From: Apteryx mantelli
Taxonomy: Eukaryota > Chordata > Aves > Apterygiformes > Apterygidae
Length of the DNA stretch: 64,000 nt
Direction: 5' to 3'
NCBI RefSeq assembly: GCF_036417845.1
Contig: NC_089979.1
Location: 23,563,958 to 23,627,957, forward strand
Shown: positions 36,191-50,800 of the stretch, in pieces
Numbering within the stretch: the stretch's first letter is position 1
How the letters are laid out: each line of letters opens with the position of its first letter
Position numbers and translations under genes: made by a program
Notes under the pieces: model-generated
Told to the model about the DNA's origin: nothing
Database searches by the model: none
What the model saw: the letters and a program-made list of their open reading frames with translations, nothing else

Positions 36191-39100
36191 GAGAAGCTGT
36201 TTTATGAATGCCAGCTTGCCTTGAGCAACCTAATGATGCCTACATTTCTTCTGACTTCCTAGGACATGCTGTGATATAGAGCCCTTCTTTACTTCAGTTT
36301 TTCTAGGCTTAGTTAGGAGGAATAATATCACCCTTTTGAGCTACAATTTTGGGTCTTGAAGGTTAGGAGGAGAAACTGGTGATAGGAGCAGTAGTTTCTT
36401 TGATGCATCCCTGTTTGTTTGCGAAGAATGCAAATAGCTCTTTTTTTCCCAGAGCACAGTTGGGATCAAGAGGTTACAGGTGTCTCACTTCTAGCACCAA
36501 AATCTTCTTGCGATATGATTTCCCTGCCTTTTAACAAATGCTTGTCCATAATGCTGCCATAGTCTGACCATGAAAGCACTCTCTTGTGTAGTCTTTTTCT
36601 TTCTTCCAATATCTCTTGCAAAATCTCCGCTGACTTACTGTCTCCCTACTTATCATCTCTTATTCAGTCTCTATTTATGCTGAACATTTATACTTACAGA
36701 TTTAAGCTTTTGGGGGATGCATCTGTTTGGGGCTCTGTGTTTATATGTATGTGATCTCTTGTCCATGATCATGACAATAGTAAAAAAAATAAAAACAAAG
36801 CATAGTGCTCCCAGTTTCCTGTTATTCTGCAATCTCACCAGTACTGCTCTGTTAACTCTATTTCAGGTGGTTTTCCAGCCCATAAAGAGCTGATGGGATG
36901 GCTGTTCACACCACAGTATGTTCCAGAGAAGAAGCTATCTGGAAGGTGTCAGGAGAGTAAGGAGAGGGGACAACAGAAGGGAAGGGCCTGAAATGGTATC
37001 TCTGGCCATTTCATTCCCAACTGAAGTCCACAAAAGGCTGAGCCACAGGATTTAGGTCTGGGGGCAGGAAATCAGGATTTCTGAAAGAGAAGGAGGGAAA
37101 GGTCCTGGCCAATATCTGCAGAACTATCCCTATGCATGTGGGCAGCTTGTTTTGAGCAGTCAAGTTTTTTCTGAGCAGGATCAAGTTATTAACAAGAGTG
37201 TATAAAAGAAAATGCTTGTCAAGGTTATTGCTGACAGGATTTCCCATCTCAAAGCTTTGTAAGGATGGGGAAGGACTTTCTGGGAACAAATTCTTCTCCT
37301 TGAAGAACTACTTGGCATCAAGATAGGAATTCCGTGTGTTTGGACTGACCTGTCAGAAGGTGAATTTGGACTTGTTACTGTTGCTTATCCTGCTGGAGCA
37401 TGGGCTTGATTTGTGAATGTGCAGTGTTTACAGTGGGGAACGTGAGCTGGGCAAATCCAAAGATGAGAGTTACAGTTTGTCAGCATAGTATCTCTAAAAA
37501 GAAAGATTATATGCAAGCAGTAGTAATGTAGCTTGGGTGCCAGCCTAATTCTGAGGGCCTGTTGTGTTCATTATAATGACACATTGCATTCCTCTGTGCT
37601 GGGAGATCATTTTATCACAGCATTTAAAATATAAACTGAAGTCAAAGTAGAAACTGGTTTTTTTATTGCTGGTGGGAAGGTCACATAATGCACCCTGTAG
37701 AAAGCAAGCTTGGGGTGCAGCAGAGGGTACTATTAAATAGAGGCACTAACCAACCTTCTGAAGTGGCTGTGCAGGTAGCAAAAGTTAACTTAAGCCAGGC
37801 AATTTCACTGCTGTTTCCCATATAATTGCTGTGCTAACCAGGGCTCCTGCCCCCCTCAGTTCTTCTCATGGCAGGGTTATGTGACATGGGGCAGTGCCAT
37901 GCTGAGATATGGGCTCCACATGAGCTGGCTTGGCTACTAGGAGCAGTTATAGCCATGTTGATGCAATGTTTGACCTGAGTTAACTGGCCTTTCTGAGAAA
38001 CCACATGCATTTGTCCAAGAAGAGATTCTGTGTTGACATGCCTATTTAGTTTCTAGCCCTCACACTACCCTGGGCATGTTCTGCTGAGCAATGTAGACAT
38101 ACTCCTGTACCAGCTGTAAACAAGCCATCCTCTCTGGTCCTGGGTGCTATGAGAGATGGTTAGTTTCAGCATCTTGCAGCTATGAATTAAAAACTGTTCC
38201 CCTCTTCTGTTATTTCAGAGCACTTTTGGCCTGTTGATGCTTTGGCCATATTCTTTTAGCATATGCAAAACTCTGAACAGTGCAGGTAGGGAAGAAGAAG
38301 GTTACACTGAAAATACGGGCCTCTAGAGAACAGCTGTGTTGTGCCTATCTATCATTAAATAAAGAATAGAGCTCTAAAAGTGTTTACAGATTGTAAAACA
38401 AAAGCAGATTGAATATGTTTTAAATTCTAGGAACTAACCTAAAATTTGCTATAAAACAAATATATGGCTTGCAGCTGGAAACCTGTCAAAACACTCAAAT
38501 GATTTCTCTGCACTGTTTGGAAAGAGTTTTTGTGCCTAAAGACTTCAGAACAGTAACAGATGTACTACTGCATAAGAGAAACATCCCTGTTTTGAATTTC
38601 AGTGTATAGTACAGAAAGGCATACAATATAAGTAAAGTTCTTTTCATCTTACTCAGGTCTCTGTTTCCTCCTTAACATCTTGCTCCATGTACTTCTGTGT
38701 TAAAGTGATTAGCAGAGATATAGAAAGATGAGAACATATATCATTATAAGAAGAGGAAAAGCCATCTGGCTCAGTGCTTGTGGCTGGCTCTTAATTCAAC
38801 CGTGTTGGTTTTTTTCCATGCCCCTCAAGCCCCTCCTTTTCTAGAAACAATCTGTGTGATCCCACATCTCTTCTTCAGTAACTTGTTCCAGATGGTCAGC
38901 TTTGCACAGAATAGATTTGCCTTAATTTCTCAGTTTATTCCTAGTTTCTTTGTTTTCAGATTGCTTCCCCTTTCTTTGAAACTCCTCTTCCCATTCATCT
39001 AGCTCTCTCTGTCTCTCTTTCCTACTTTTTAAATGCAATCTGAAGATATTTGTGTCCTACAGACATCTTTATCAAACACACGGTCCTTGCCACACAAGAA

Positions 39101-42100
39101 TAATGAGGCTTCTCTTGTTTTTCAATGAAGATGCGGAAAAGAGGTTGTGGGATGCTATGGAAGTAGACAGGTTTAAAGGCAGCATTCAATTCATCAATAT
39201 GAATTCAGCATTTTTGATTGAATATTCTATTTAATGGATTATATAACATTATTGATATTAGTCATCAGTCTCTCCTATTGGATAGCTTGCTTTAGGATGA
39301 CATCTACACCTCAGAAAGCTTAGCTCTGCAGTTCACACCTACCTCCTGGTTTCCTGGTCCACATGTCACCAGTCTGAGTTCACTCCTAACCTCTCTTTTG
39401 GAGGAAACCAACTGGTTCCCTCTGAAACATAATGTACACATGGTTCTGGAGGTGTGCCCCACTCCTGGGCCCCCTCCCAGTAGCCAGGAAGGATGACACT
39501 CGCCCAGTTTGGCTCCCTCCTCTTACACAACCATCTAACAGTCTCCTGGCAGCCTTTGCACCTGCAGGCAGCCTCATTTACTCTCATGCTACAGCCCAGA
39601 ACATGCAACATCTACCCTTTGCTTCATACCATAAAAAACACATAAAATATGCAGCACAGCCCCCAGAGTTCTTTCAATACTTTAAGCTGAAATAAAAAAA
39701 AACGTAAAAGATAATTTTGTCACTGGGCATCACACTGGGCCCAGTGGTCTGTGTCTGTGCTAATAAATGAAATCCCCAGGGCTTGCCTGTCCATGCTGCG
39801 GGCAGGCTGCACAGCGTGGCAGGCATGGCCAAAGCCCATGCAGCTAAAACGTCCTCCTCCTTAAGCAGAGCAGTGTCACCTACACTCGCTCCGAGGAATA
39901 GCTCCTATACCAGGCTGGCCCCAAAGGCACCGGACATTGCCTGGAAGGCAACTTCATGTCCTGGGCCGAAACTGTGCCAGGCAGCAGAGCTGAACCAAGG
40001 GGACAGCTGAGTGGTGGTGGTCAAGCCCTGTTTAGTTTGTTAGTGTCGGTGCAGCTGAGGAGTCTGTATTTACAAGAAATATTAGAAACTGGAAATAATT
40101 ATGAAAATACCAAGAGGCCTCATGGGAGTTCAGTGAAGATGGAAAAAAGAAGGTCCTTTATAACTGGAGTGTTATACCATCGATCGTCCCAGCGAGGAAG
40201 TAGCCTGCTTTCCTGGACAAGAAATAAGACTGGGTTCATCAGGGTAGGAGGATTTCCCAGATTTTCCATAATTTGCTCCTCATACTCTTCCCTGAATGCA
40301 ATGTGATCTCTGCTAGGGGAGTGCATTTACCCATGGGTTTCTTGCTAGACTAAGTGTGGAAAACACTGTCATCTCAGGCACAGCTCAGTTCATTGCTGCA
40401 GTCACTCTACCCACACAATACTATATGATGCACTTAATATATCATATCATTATAGCAAGTTGGAAAGCACTGATGTAATTGAGCAGCAACACTGTGAAAC
40501 CACACTAGGCATAGCGATGGGCAGCAATGGGTCTGAGCTTTATAAGCAAAAGCTAAATTAGCCACTTCCAACTTACCATGATGAAAAGGTTCCGCTACAC
40601 CCCCTCTCTACCACATAATATTTAACATCAATTAAAATTAAAGGCATAGTAGAATGCAAAAATAACAGAATGCCTTCTATAAATACAATTTAAAACAAGT
40701 ACACTTTTTTTAACATGGAAAAAATACTAACCAAAACACTGGATATCTCACAGCTCTTACTGTTTAGAAACAGGGATTTTATTTTTCCAGACTGACACTT
40801 AATTTTTCCATTCTCTCTTGATTTGGAGTGCAGTGCAAATATAGTACAGCTACATTTCTGCTTTCTATCCTACACCTTGCAGATCACATTGACAACAATT
40901 TAAGCAAAAGGATTGCTTGGAGTTACAAGGATCATCTGATTTACAGAAACTCTTAGACTGGAGACATACCATGCTCTCCTGAAGGAGAACAGAAAAAAAA
41001 GAATGTTGTATGGATTATGTTGCATATTTTTATTAATATCTTTGCTGTCTCTCTGAGTTCATGCCGGTTATGAAGAGGAAAAACTTTTAGTGTGAAATCT
41101 TGCTAACAAAAGTGGCTAAGCAAGCTCAGTTCCACATCTTTAAGGACAACAGCAAGAGCACTCAGTCAAACCATCCTTTTACCTTTGTTTCACACTCCCT
41201 GGTGGGAAAGCCTTCTGAAAGCTAATTGTTTGTATTGGCGTTCAATACAGGCATTAGTAAATCTAAGAGAGCTGCAAATAAGGTTATTCATAGTAATTTC
41301 ATACTGCTGAGTATTACATGGGCAACTATTTCAAGATAAGTATATTGTATGCACACGAGCAACAAAGCCTCTCAAGCATGTTCATCTGATTTGAAATAGG
41401 ACCTTAACTGAACTACATTTGCAATTGTTTCATTTCACTTACAACAGCTTTTGAGTGGCTGAGCTTACCTAGCCCAAATACCCAGGAAGTGTTAATGTTA
41501 ATCTTACCTGCTAAAACAAAAAGCCAACTTCAGAATAAACTTTCTTTTCTGATAATTAGCTTTTCCACTATATTGTTGCTGATGAGGATGTCTCCATTCA
41601 GCAATGGAGACCTTGTAACTTTGTCCTCTGCCTTTCCCTCTACACATACCTCTGTGAGCACATCCAAACTGTGAAAATCCATGACTTGGTTACACCCAGA
41701 TTGCACCTAAAGCACTGTTGGATCAGGGCTGTAGTTTTGTGTGCTGTGGTAACTAGGCACCACTATCATGCAATGGTTGCCTTCCAAGGTAGCTGTGTTT
41801 CTCTCATGTTTAAATTCCTTGATCCACTATATGATTGTCTCAAGATTCAGACTATCCCAGATTTTGCCTTTATGCAAAATTTTTGCCTCCTACACACTGG
41901 AGGATGATGGAATTTGCAGCTTGTAAGATGCCAGAGCTAATCTGCAGTCCACTTATTTTTTGATCTGCAATCAGGATCATGGCTTTGCTCTGCGGTGTTT
42001 GTCTTGTTACATATACAAGTAATTTTAAAAGGTAAATACCATGATGTTTTCTTACAAAAACTAGATTTGTTCTCTGATCTGGCAGTTATGCTGAAGCCAT

Positions 42101-45100
42101 AGAGATAACTGCTATCTGTTAGAAACACACCTTTTCAGGAGGACAAGGAGGTTGTGGTAGGTAGATAAAACTGCTGTCAGGGAGCAGGAAACTGCGAGCA
42201 GATGTTTTCCTCTTTTGCCTAGATCTGTACATTTCTTTTGCTAGCTTAAGTAACTAGCCCTTGGGTTTGCAACCCTTGTAAAGTTGCCTTCCTTAACATC
42301 TCTTATGAAGATGATTAGGGAGTTGCTGTGGTGTGTTACCTCCTATACCCTTAGCTATCAGTGATGCCTGTAGAGGTGAACTGTAATCACAGATGATCAA
42401 AATGGATTTGGCCTCAGCTTAGTCCAGGGGCCTAAGGCAGTGGGATCCAAGGCGCACACTTCAGTGAAAGGGCAGGAGGCAGCCAGTCTGCGATCTGGGC
42501 ACTTGGGGGTAAGTGCGCTGGAGGAGTGACTGAAAGCCCAGGAGAGGCCAGTGTGCTGCAGCCCATGCATGTCCATAGCATGGGTCTCCTCTGGTGGGAC
42601 CTGCCATGGCAGGCCGGTGGCTGCTCCAGGCTGGGAGCATTACCAGATCCATGTGACATTAATTTTTTTGGCAGGAAAAGCTTTGTGGAAAAAGCAAAAG
42701 TTGCACAGAATCTTGTTTTGATTATTTGTTTCTAACCTCACTACAAATGGAAAAAAATTCTCTGGCAAGTGTCTGCTTGTTATTTTCCTGTTGTTTTATC
42801 TTTCTCCCAGCTCATAGTGGGGATGAATAATCCTCAAATGCCACTCTGAAGGCTGATGCCTAGGCCAGGTTACAGAGCTGAAATGCTGAAGATGGTTCTT
42901 TTCCTTCTCTTTTCTTTTATGAACTTCCTTTCACTTTATTCTGCTTCTGCTCCTTTCTCTCCTCTTTTTTTTCTGCCTTTCCAACAACAAATTGCAACCA
43001 TCAGTCCCTTCAACAAACAACCCCTTCATCTTCCTCACACTTTTTTAAGGAGCTTCTGTTTGGAGGTGACACTAGGTTGGTTGTGATGAATGTACATTTC
43101 CATAATCAGGACAAGTAAGGTGTTAGGAGCTCATCCATACACACAGGCAATTAGTAAAAGTAGAGCATTTGGTGAATATTTTTCACAACAGCTTTTAGGA
43201 GTAGTAATGTACTTTGTAGTAAATTTTCACCTCCTGAATCAAACTGATGCAAAGACTATACATAAATTGGCTTGTCTCAAATGTGTATGACATTCTGAAT
43301 TTCAGAGGCTGAATAGAAATCTCAGATAATTATGGGCAGTACCCCAGGAGAAAACTTGCTATCAAAGAACAATTTTCTGAGTTCACTACTTGAAGGTCAA
43401 AATTTCACAAGAATATGGGTAATGAAGAGACAAAGAAAAAGGGAACAGGAACAAGCAAGCTTTTCTGCAATAGCAGTGATGTTACTGCAGTTGGATGTCT
43501 CATGTCATTGGGCAGATAGACTGAGTTTTGTACTAGCATGAACAGTTCTTTTTTAAAGCAAAGATGTTATTTCAAATCCATAGGATTTTCCATCAGGTAG
43601 TAATTATTCTAAAGTTGTTCAGACTATAACCTATAAGAAATTTACTTGACATTATCTTGAGAAGTAAGTTTATCCCAGGCTTGCTTCCAGATCATAAGAC
43701 TTATGTTACAGAGAGTTACGTGATACATTAGAATGCATAAGTCATGTAGAGGGGGATTATGTGATACTTAGTTATATCTAGATGTAAATTTAAGCCTTTT
43801 TCTTTCCTCTCAGTTTAATGTTTTCATTTCAATAAAAATGTTTGTTACTCTACTTGAAAACAGAAACATTAAAAATACACTTTTTTCTTTGTTTTTAGGA
43901 TCAAAGCACAATTCCTTGTGTTAAACCTCAGTTTGAAAAATTAATTTATAACATAAACATGTAAGGTCAATCCTAAACTCAGTTGCTTCTACCTGTTCTC
44001 TAAGTCAGAAATATAAAATAAGCATCCAACAATGTAAGGAAATAGAACTTATACCTGACTATTGCTAGTTTTCAAAGCATCTTACAGCACGTGCAACCAT
44101 TATTACAAACAGCGACAACAGGTCACACTGGAAGGAAGCGGCAGAGGATGATATCCCAAGTCTCCCAACTTGCCTATCTGTTGGACCATACTATTGACTC
44201 TGTTACAAGATGCAGACTTTTAAAGAAGTTTCAGTTTAGCTATTATTCTTTTCTGGACACGCTCACCCACGCTGTCCCTAATGCCCAAGTGCTGTGCAGT
44301 CTCTCAGCTGCCTTCAATTCCAGCAAAGCAATTCTATTTCGAGGCTGTATCAGCCAACTTTGTTAAAGAGACTGAGATCTTTGCAGTCCTTCTGGATTGC
44401 AAGTTCCTTCTGAATATCTAAGTTGCAATGCTATCAAGTCATGTCATTTTTTTAATGTCATTCACACCTGACACGCAGTTTGTGTTTTTTTCTTTCAGAT
44501 GAAGGATGATGCTTGCTTTGTCATTTATGCTGTGACATGACTTGGTCATGTGTTGCAGTGTACTCTTTATCAGCTAAAATCACTCATTAACTGTGGGCAG
44601 GGCAGATGGCAGACAGGCAAGCAGGACAGAAGTCAGAAAACCTACACATATGCCTGGAGAAAGGAAGGAAAGAGATCTAATAGATATTTCAAAAAGTTTG
44701 TTAAACGATCAAAATCTTTTCAGACAGATCCGAAACTGCTTATGCCCAACAGGCAGAGCAGTGTTGGTGCTTCACGTTGCCTGTCCTGCCAGAGTCTGGC
44801 AGAGTCTCTTGCCACATCCCATCTCACGTGATGCAGCACGACGTCTCCTCCGCCAAACCTCCCCAGTGCGTCCAGGGCAATATGCTGCAAAGTCCAGACC
44901 ACAGAGAAGCCTGGATTGGAAAGAGCTGAACTCCAGCTCTGGTAACTAATGTAGTACTGTAATAATATTTCAAAAGAGAAAATATTTATGGTAAAAATGT
45001 GACGTTTTCTGGTGTTTGTTTGTTTAATGACATGAACATTTCCCACAGTGACCACCTAATTTTTTGTGAAGGAGTTTGCTCAATTGAAATCTCAATATTC

Positions 45101-46499
45101 TCATTAATTTTGGAGAGTAGAAGACCAAATCCAAAATATGCTATCTATGTTTACCATCAACTGCTTTAGTGCTCTTTTTTAAATTTAAGGATGAGGCCTT
45201 TAAAGTCTGAATTAAATTCCAAGGTTGGATGAGGGCTGCCGTATTTCTGCCAGGTTTCTCCAGCCACATCCACTCTGTGTGGATGCCCTGACAGAGTAAA
45301 TCATGCACAGCTGGTTAGACATATTCATCCTGTAGCTATACTGTGGAGACCCCACTGCACACCTGTGGGCCAGGAATATATGTCCTTGCTATAGAAAGGC
45401 ATCTTTAGATGCAAGATTTGAGATTAAACCTCCCTATGCATCACACAAAATTGAAACACATTTTAGATGAGGAATCTTAACATCACACAAGGATGCTAAT
45501 GACTGAATGATACTTAAAATCTTTTCTCCACTGGGAACAAAATCCTTTCCTCTCAGTATGCCTTTAGACCTTCTGTTTTGCTAGTCTGATTGCAGGAAAT
45601 TTAATAGAACATCACTATCTTTTAATAGCAATTCCTTTCTTTAAAAAGCAAAAAAATTTCTTTTTTTAACTTTTGTTGTACAGTAATCTTGGTAAAAAAC
45701 TAGCGCTCATTAAACTGCAGCACTGCTTTAGAAATTCTTTACAAGATTGACTTATTTCTTCCTGCTGATCTTTCAGATTAGAAGAAAACTATACTACTCA
45801 TTTCTAAATAAAGATTTTTTTTCAGTTACACTGAGAAATAATTCTGTTATCAGGTGTCCTGGCAGATGCAGTCTTTAACGTTCCTGGCTAATAAACAATG
45901 AGTCTGTCTTTCCAAATCTTCGTATAGTAATTTATAAATGGTCCATTTATTTTACCTTTACCTGATAAAGGTAAGTTCATTGTTCTGATGTCAGATAAGG
46001 AATTACAACTTTCTTATATCTTCCCCTGTATATTTTCCCCCTAGGATATTGATTTTTGATACCTTGGTGAGGGCACTGTAGCATACACCTTCTTAAAAAT
46101 TATACAGATGAAGATGTATAATATATATGCAAAATACATATTGACCTTTCAATTTATTTTTGAAAATTGCAAATATATAATTAGCACATAAAACATTGCA
46201 TTGTTTGAGCATTACTATGTTTATATCTGTAGGCAAGACTGAGTGTTGCACGTGTTAATGTCTAGCAACTTCCATTTGCATGCTTTCCTCCCAAATCTGA
46301 AATTCCCCGCAATGAGGTTTTCAAATATAGTGCTTTTTCTATGTATGTTATCAAAAAGGGACAGTATTATTTGTAAAAAGTATTTTACATGTAAAGAAGG
46401 TGCCTACCTGAAACAGATGCAGATGTGAATTAGGTGCCATTTGATATTTCATTTCTTCCGTAGAATGTTTGCACTTCCCCATTCCTGGGGGTAGCTAGG
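36191..46499. other. Intergenic, nothing recognised
   Basis: No gene could be supported over this 10 kb. GC-richer patches lie at about 39730-40030 and 42430-42660, and both give chance open frames. Otherwise AT-rich DNA with many short homopolymer runs. No cadherin-type exon (calcium-binding DxNDNxP motif) was seen on either strand. Confidence 0.5.
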
Positions 46500-46646
46500 C
46501 CCTCTTCCTTTCCCTCTCTCTCCTCTCTTTCTTTCTCTCTTTCTTTCTTTCCCTCTCTTTCTCTCCTTCTTTCTTCCTTTCTCTTTCTCTTTCTCTTTCT
46601 TTCTTCCTTTATCTTTCTCTCTTTATTTCTTTTTCTTTCTTTCTTT
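46500..46646. repeat. (TTTC)n/(CT)n polypyrimidine microsatellite
   Basis: About 147 bases composed almost wholly of C and T on the + strand, mainly CTTT, TTTC and CTCT units with a few interruptions. Such mirror-like purine/pyrimidine tracts can form triplex (H-) DNA and are often polymorphic. Confidence 0.95.
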
Positions 46647-47786
46647 GGACAAGAGCAAACGCCACAGAACTGTCAATGCTTCCTGGCTCTATTCCACCTG
46701 GGAATTACCAACAGAGAAATCTTCAGCTATCCATTTAAGGTAATTTATCATCTTTTTACAATAACTGCTTCCTTTTTTTTCCTTGCAATTAGACAGAAAG
46801 AAAAAGCCAGGCTAAGAAACACACCTTGTATGAGGTGACTATAAAGTGGTGCTAAGTCACGTTTTCATCTTCATGTTTTTCATCTAAAAAACAAACTGTT
46901 TTTTTTCCTTTGGGTGATGATAATTAAGCTGAACAATTTCATCAATTTGCTTCACCTTATTTTTTGTCTAGAGATTTTTCCAGAAATCATAAATTGCAAA
47001 ATGTTTCACAATGAAAAAGGAGGTAGCTTGAAAAATCTGTAGGCAGTAAAACTGGGCAAGTGTAAATATATAGTAGAAAGCTTGGAAACTGGAGAGAGAG
47101 AGACACCTTCTTGGATGCATCGCATCTCCGGAAATGCAAAGCGACATAAGGCAGCCTCCTGAGATTAAACCTAGCCTTCTTCCAGCTAATTTAGCAATCT
47201 GGACTTTTAATTGATAACTGAATAAGCCTAAGTGAAAAATGCCATTTTTCTCTGAATAGGTAAGGGACTTTTTTTCTTTACATTTTTTTTAGGAGTTCTT
47301 TTTGGACAAGATTTCATTAAAAGTGATTTTTTAAAAAAGTACATGGCATTAAAAATAAATGGCCTGTTGTGACATGTTTGTTGCTTCAGTCTGTCAATAT
47401 GGGTCAAAAAAGCATACTTCAACTACACTTTCTTATATGATTAGATATTACAAGGAGAAGCATCAGAAATATCTGAAGATGTAGACAGTTTTTATCCAGA
47501 CCAAGTGAGAGACAGAGACTCAGATCTTCAAGGGTGAAAGCTGTCCCTTAAAAACCTTTTCCTTTCTCAGTTTTGCCTTCATTATTTTCCAGAGCCACTG
47601 TCAAGATCAAGATTCATAGTTCCCTCCATGACTGCACAGCACAGGAAAACAATTTTTCATCATCTGATAAAGCTTATGAAAATGTTGTCTACAGCACTAT
47701 TTTTAGGTTATTCTTTCTTGGAGGCTATGTTACACCCTTCATTTTAAATGATTCCCAGGGGAAATAATGGTCACATTTTTCAGCCT
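46647..47786. other. Intergenic, nothing recognised
   Basis: AT-rich DNA with T-runs. A (GA)n stretch occurs at about 47092-47102. No exon or RNA gene supported. Confidence 0.55.
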
Positions 47787-47819
47787 TTGGGATGAGAGAG
47801 AAAATCTCTCTCATCCCAA
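47787..47819. repeat. Perfect 15-bp inverted repeat with 3-base loop
   Basis: The left arm TTGGGATGAGAGAGA (47787-47801) and the right arm TCTCTCTCATCCCAA (47805-47819) are exact complements around AAA. The stem is too short and the loop too tight for a microRNA precursor, and no transcription context is visible. Long perfect palindromes like this are unusual in neutral DNA. Confidence 0.9.
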
Positions 47820-50800
47820 GCCAAGGGAGATACATTAATCAGAAAACAATGACAGAGTGGTCTGATTTTCACTAAAATAAGGCCCCTTTTCATTGTTCTT
47901 CTTGGTAATAATATCTGATTAAAGAATGCAAGACTTTTAGTCTGGTGAACTTGTAATAAGTGAACGCTTTCACAGAAAGTGACCTCTAATCCAGTCTATG
48001 TTTCTGAGTATATCAACAGGAGAGGAATAGCCTGGAATTATGTGGGCTGGTAATTTAGTTAAGAAAAAAAAAAACAGAAAAAAAACCAGAAAGCTACAAA
48101 AAACTAATAAATGTTTTATTATTGGTCTTCAGCTATTTGAGCCTAAGAAGGTCACTACAAGTGGATTCAGGGGATCCTGCCAACTTGGACCCAGGCAGAC
48201 TTCAAATGGGATGGGAGAGAGAGAGTGAGAGGGGAGGTTCCTCACAGGATCCCATTTTTGTTAGTTTTTGTTCTTAGGTAATTAAGTCAGAATGTCCTAA
48301 AGTAGAGTCTGTTTGCCTTCATTAACCTAAGTCCTTGAAGAAATAAGCTGTGAGCCAGAAAGCTCGTATCCAAAGTGGATTTCTAAAAAACGTGCGAGAA
48401 CTGAGGGTGCAACATCACTAGCTTTGCAGTCCAGGCTCCTAAACTGCAGTGCCCCACCACTGAGGACTGGCAAGTGTTCACTTGCACCTGGAGCACCCAC
48501 CAGGCAGAGACGAGGCCAGAGACGGATGGACACGTGGCTTGGCCTAGCTCCAAGGGCTGGCAAGTCGAGGGCACGTGAAATTTAGTATGTGGGTCTTATT
48601 GCAACAATCTGCGAGAGCCTGGGGAGAAAGAAAAGGGGGGGCTCAACCAGATCTCTGACAAAGGGTTTGTTCATTCGAGTGAGATTTAATGCTGATGTCT
48701 ACTAATGTTGTGGTTTTCATCTGCAAGTGTGTCTCAATTCGGGAATACATTTGGTATTGTCAAGTTTTAATGTCAAATTAACTTGCCTGAAGTTGAAGCC
48801 AGACTCTTGTGGTATCCAGGCAACTGTTCCAAAACAGTTGTTAACAAGAGGCTTGGGTGAGTGAAGCTCAAGGCAGCAAATTTAGGCGGCTGCAGATCCC
48901 CCGTCTCACTTGAGCTCTGTTTTGAGCAAGGTCATTTGTACACACGCACCTGAGGGATTGTGTGACCATCTTTGGACTGGAGTCAGCGTTCTGCTCACTG
49001 CAGCGTTTTTTTCTTGTAGCTTCCCGTAACAGCCTTTTCATGACAAAGCACATTTGAGAAATGGTGCTTTAATATACAACCAGCCACTGAATCCAGGATC
49101 AGAAGCTATGAACCAGGAATGGGTCAAGTTTTTTCACCCATGCTCTACTCAATTCCTTTGCCCTTTTTCCTGAAGGTTGTCATGTTCCTACTCTTCCCTT
49201 CAGTTCTCTGCTCAACCAGAAGAGCCAGAAAATACCTATAAACTGTCTCTGACCTTGGAAAGTCAGCTTTCACCCTGGCAACCTGGCAGCAGGCACAGCA
49301 AGTCAATGCACGCTTCTTGTTTCAACATCTTAGTGTTCTCTTCAGAGATGATCATACTACCTCACTTCCAGCTCCCAACTCAGGCTGTTTTCCTTAGAGG
49401 GAACTAAGGGCCCATTTTAGTCTGTAGAGAAAGATGACCCCTGCAGAAGGTAACTGGGATGCCCAAACCATGCTCTGGTGCTGAATTCCCCTCTGAAGAC
49501 AACTGTCTCTCTACACTGCCTGTGTAGGAAACCCATTGTGTTGTCCCTGGTGGTCAGCTAAGTTTCCCAGAACTGTAAATTCCTCTTGATGTGGTTAGCC
49601 CTAGCCCCCGGTTCTCCTTGCTGATTTATCCTACAAAGGTTCTCCTCAATCAGCAAGATTGATGATGAGATTTATTGTTTCATTTAATCTAGATGTTACA
49701 TTAGAAGTGGGACTTTGGTATGTTTGTGAGGAAGGAGAAATCACTAGCTAGACCCCACCTTGCAGCCAAAATGGCTCTATCTGTTTAGTTCAAGTAGTCC
49801 ATCTTTACAAATCATACACAATTGCAAAATGTCATGATATTTCAGACTTCAGCACCCTGGCACTTTGTCTGGATTCATAGGCAATCCAGAGCTCAGCCTA
49901 AATGGAGGAAATAGCTTACATCAATAAAACCTTTCAGGATCATTTAGGAAGAGAACAGGACTGAAAGCAGCAGGCTATTTTGCTTTCTACATAGCCCACA
50001 GTAATCCTTTCAAATAAGAATATTAAACTGAAATAGATTGACTCGACACCTGTACTTTGCTCAATACGCTGTTTTCCTGCCTGACATTTAAATGGAAATG
50101 CGACTCTCCTACAGGATGGCATGAAGACTGAACAAGACAATGTGCCATTCCTTACTGCTTATGTTCAAGTTAACCTTCTGCATGATGTGTTGGTGGATAT
50201 TAAACCACATGTGCCTCCAGCAGTAATTCCCAATGATGTGACTCACTGGTGACTATCAAGGCCCCAGTAAATGTTCCATGAATCGTACGTTCCTCATGTT
50301 CAAGGAACATGCTAGCAGCAGGGCAGCAGGGCAGATTGCCCCCTGCCACAGGAGCCAGCCAGCAGGCCAGGAGCAATGAGAAAGGTCCCTGAAAAAGTCT
50401 GAGAACAGTGTTTCTCTAGCATGTGTGGCTCTGGCACAGAGGCTGACCACAAAAGAAGCAGCAGGCACACTGCTGTACCAGCCTGAAGCATTACTGTTCC
50501 CAGGTATAGGACTAAGCACTGCTCTTTCTTGCAGACACCAGAGGTCAAATTTTGCTTTTGAATCTGATTCATCCAAAATAGCTGACCAGGGCAGTAAACC
50601 CTAGATTTGTTTTTTTCTGATGTATTCTCAATGCTTCTGAGTAATTCCCTTTTATAGAGCTGTCTTGTTGAGAGGTTCGCTCTTTATTTCATCCTCTTCC
50701 TACTTCTTCATCTAACTATTTTCTTGTAAGAAGATGCAAGTGAAGAAGAGTAGAAGAAAGGGCACAACACACAGGCACAGGCAAAAAGCTTCCCTACTTG

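Noticed and set aside
47787..47819. Hairpin as a microRNA precursor
   Set aside because: The 15-bp stem with a 3-base loop is too small for Drosha/Dicer processing, and the flanks do not extend the pairing.
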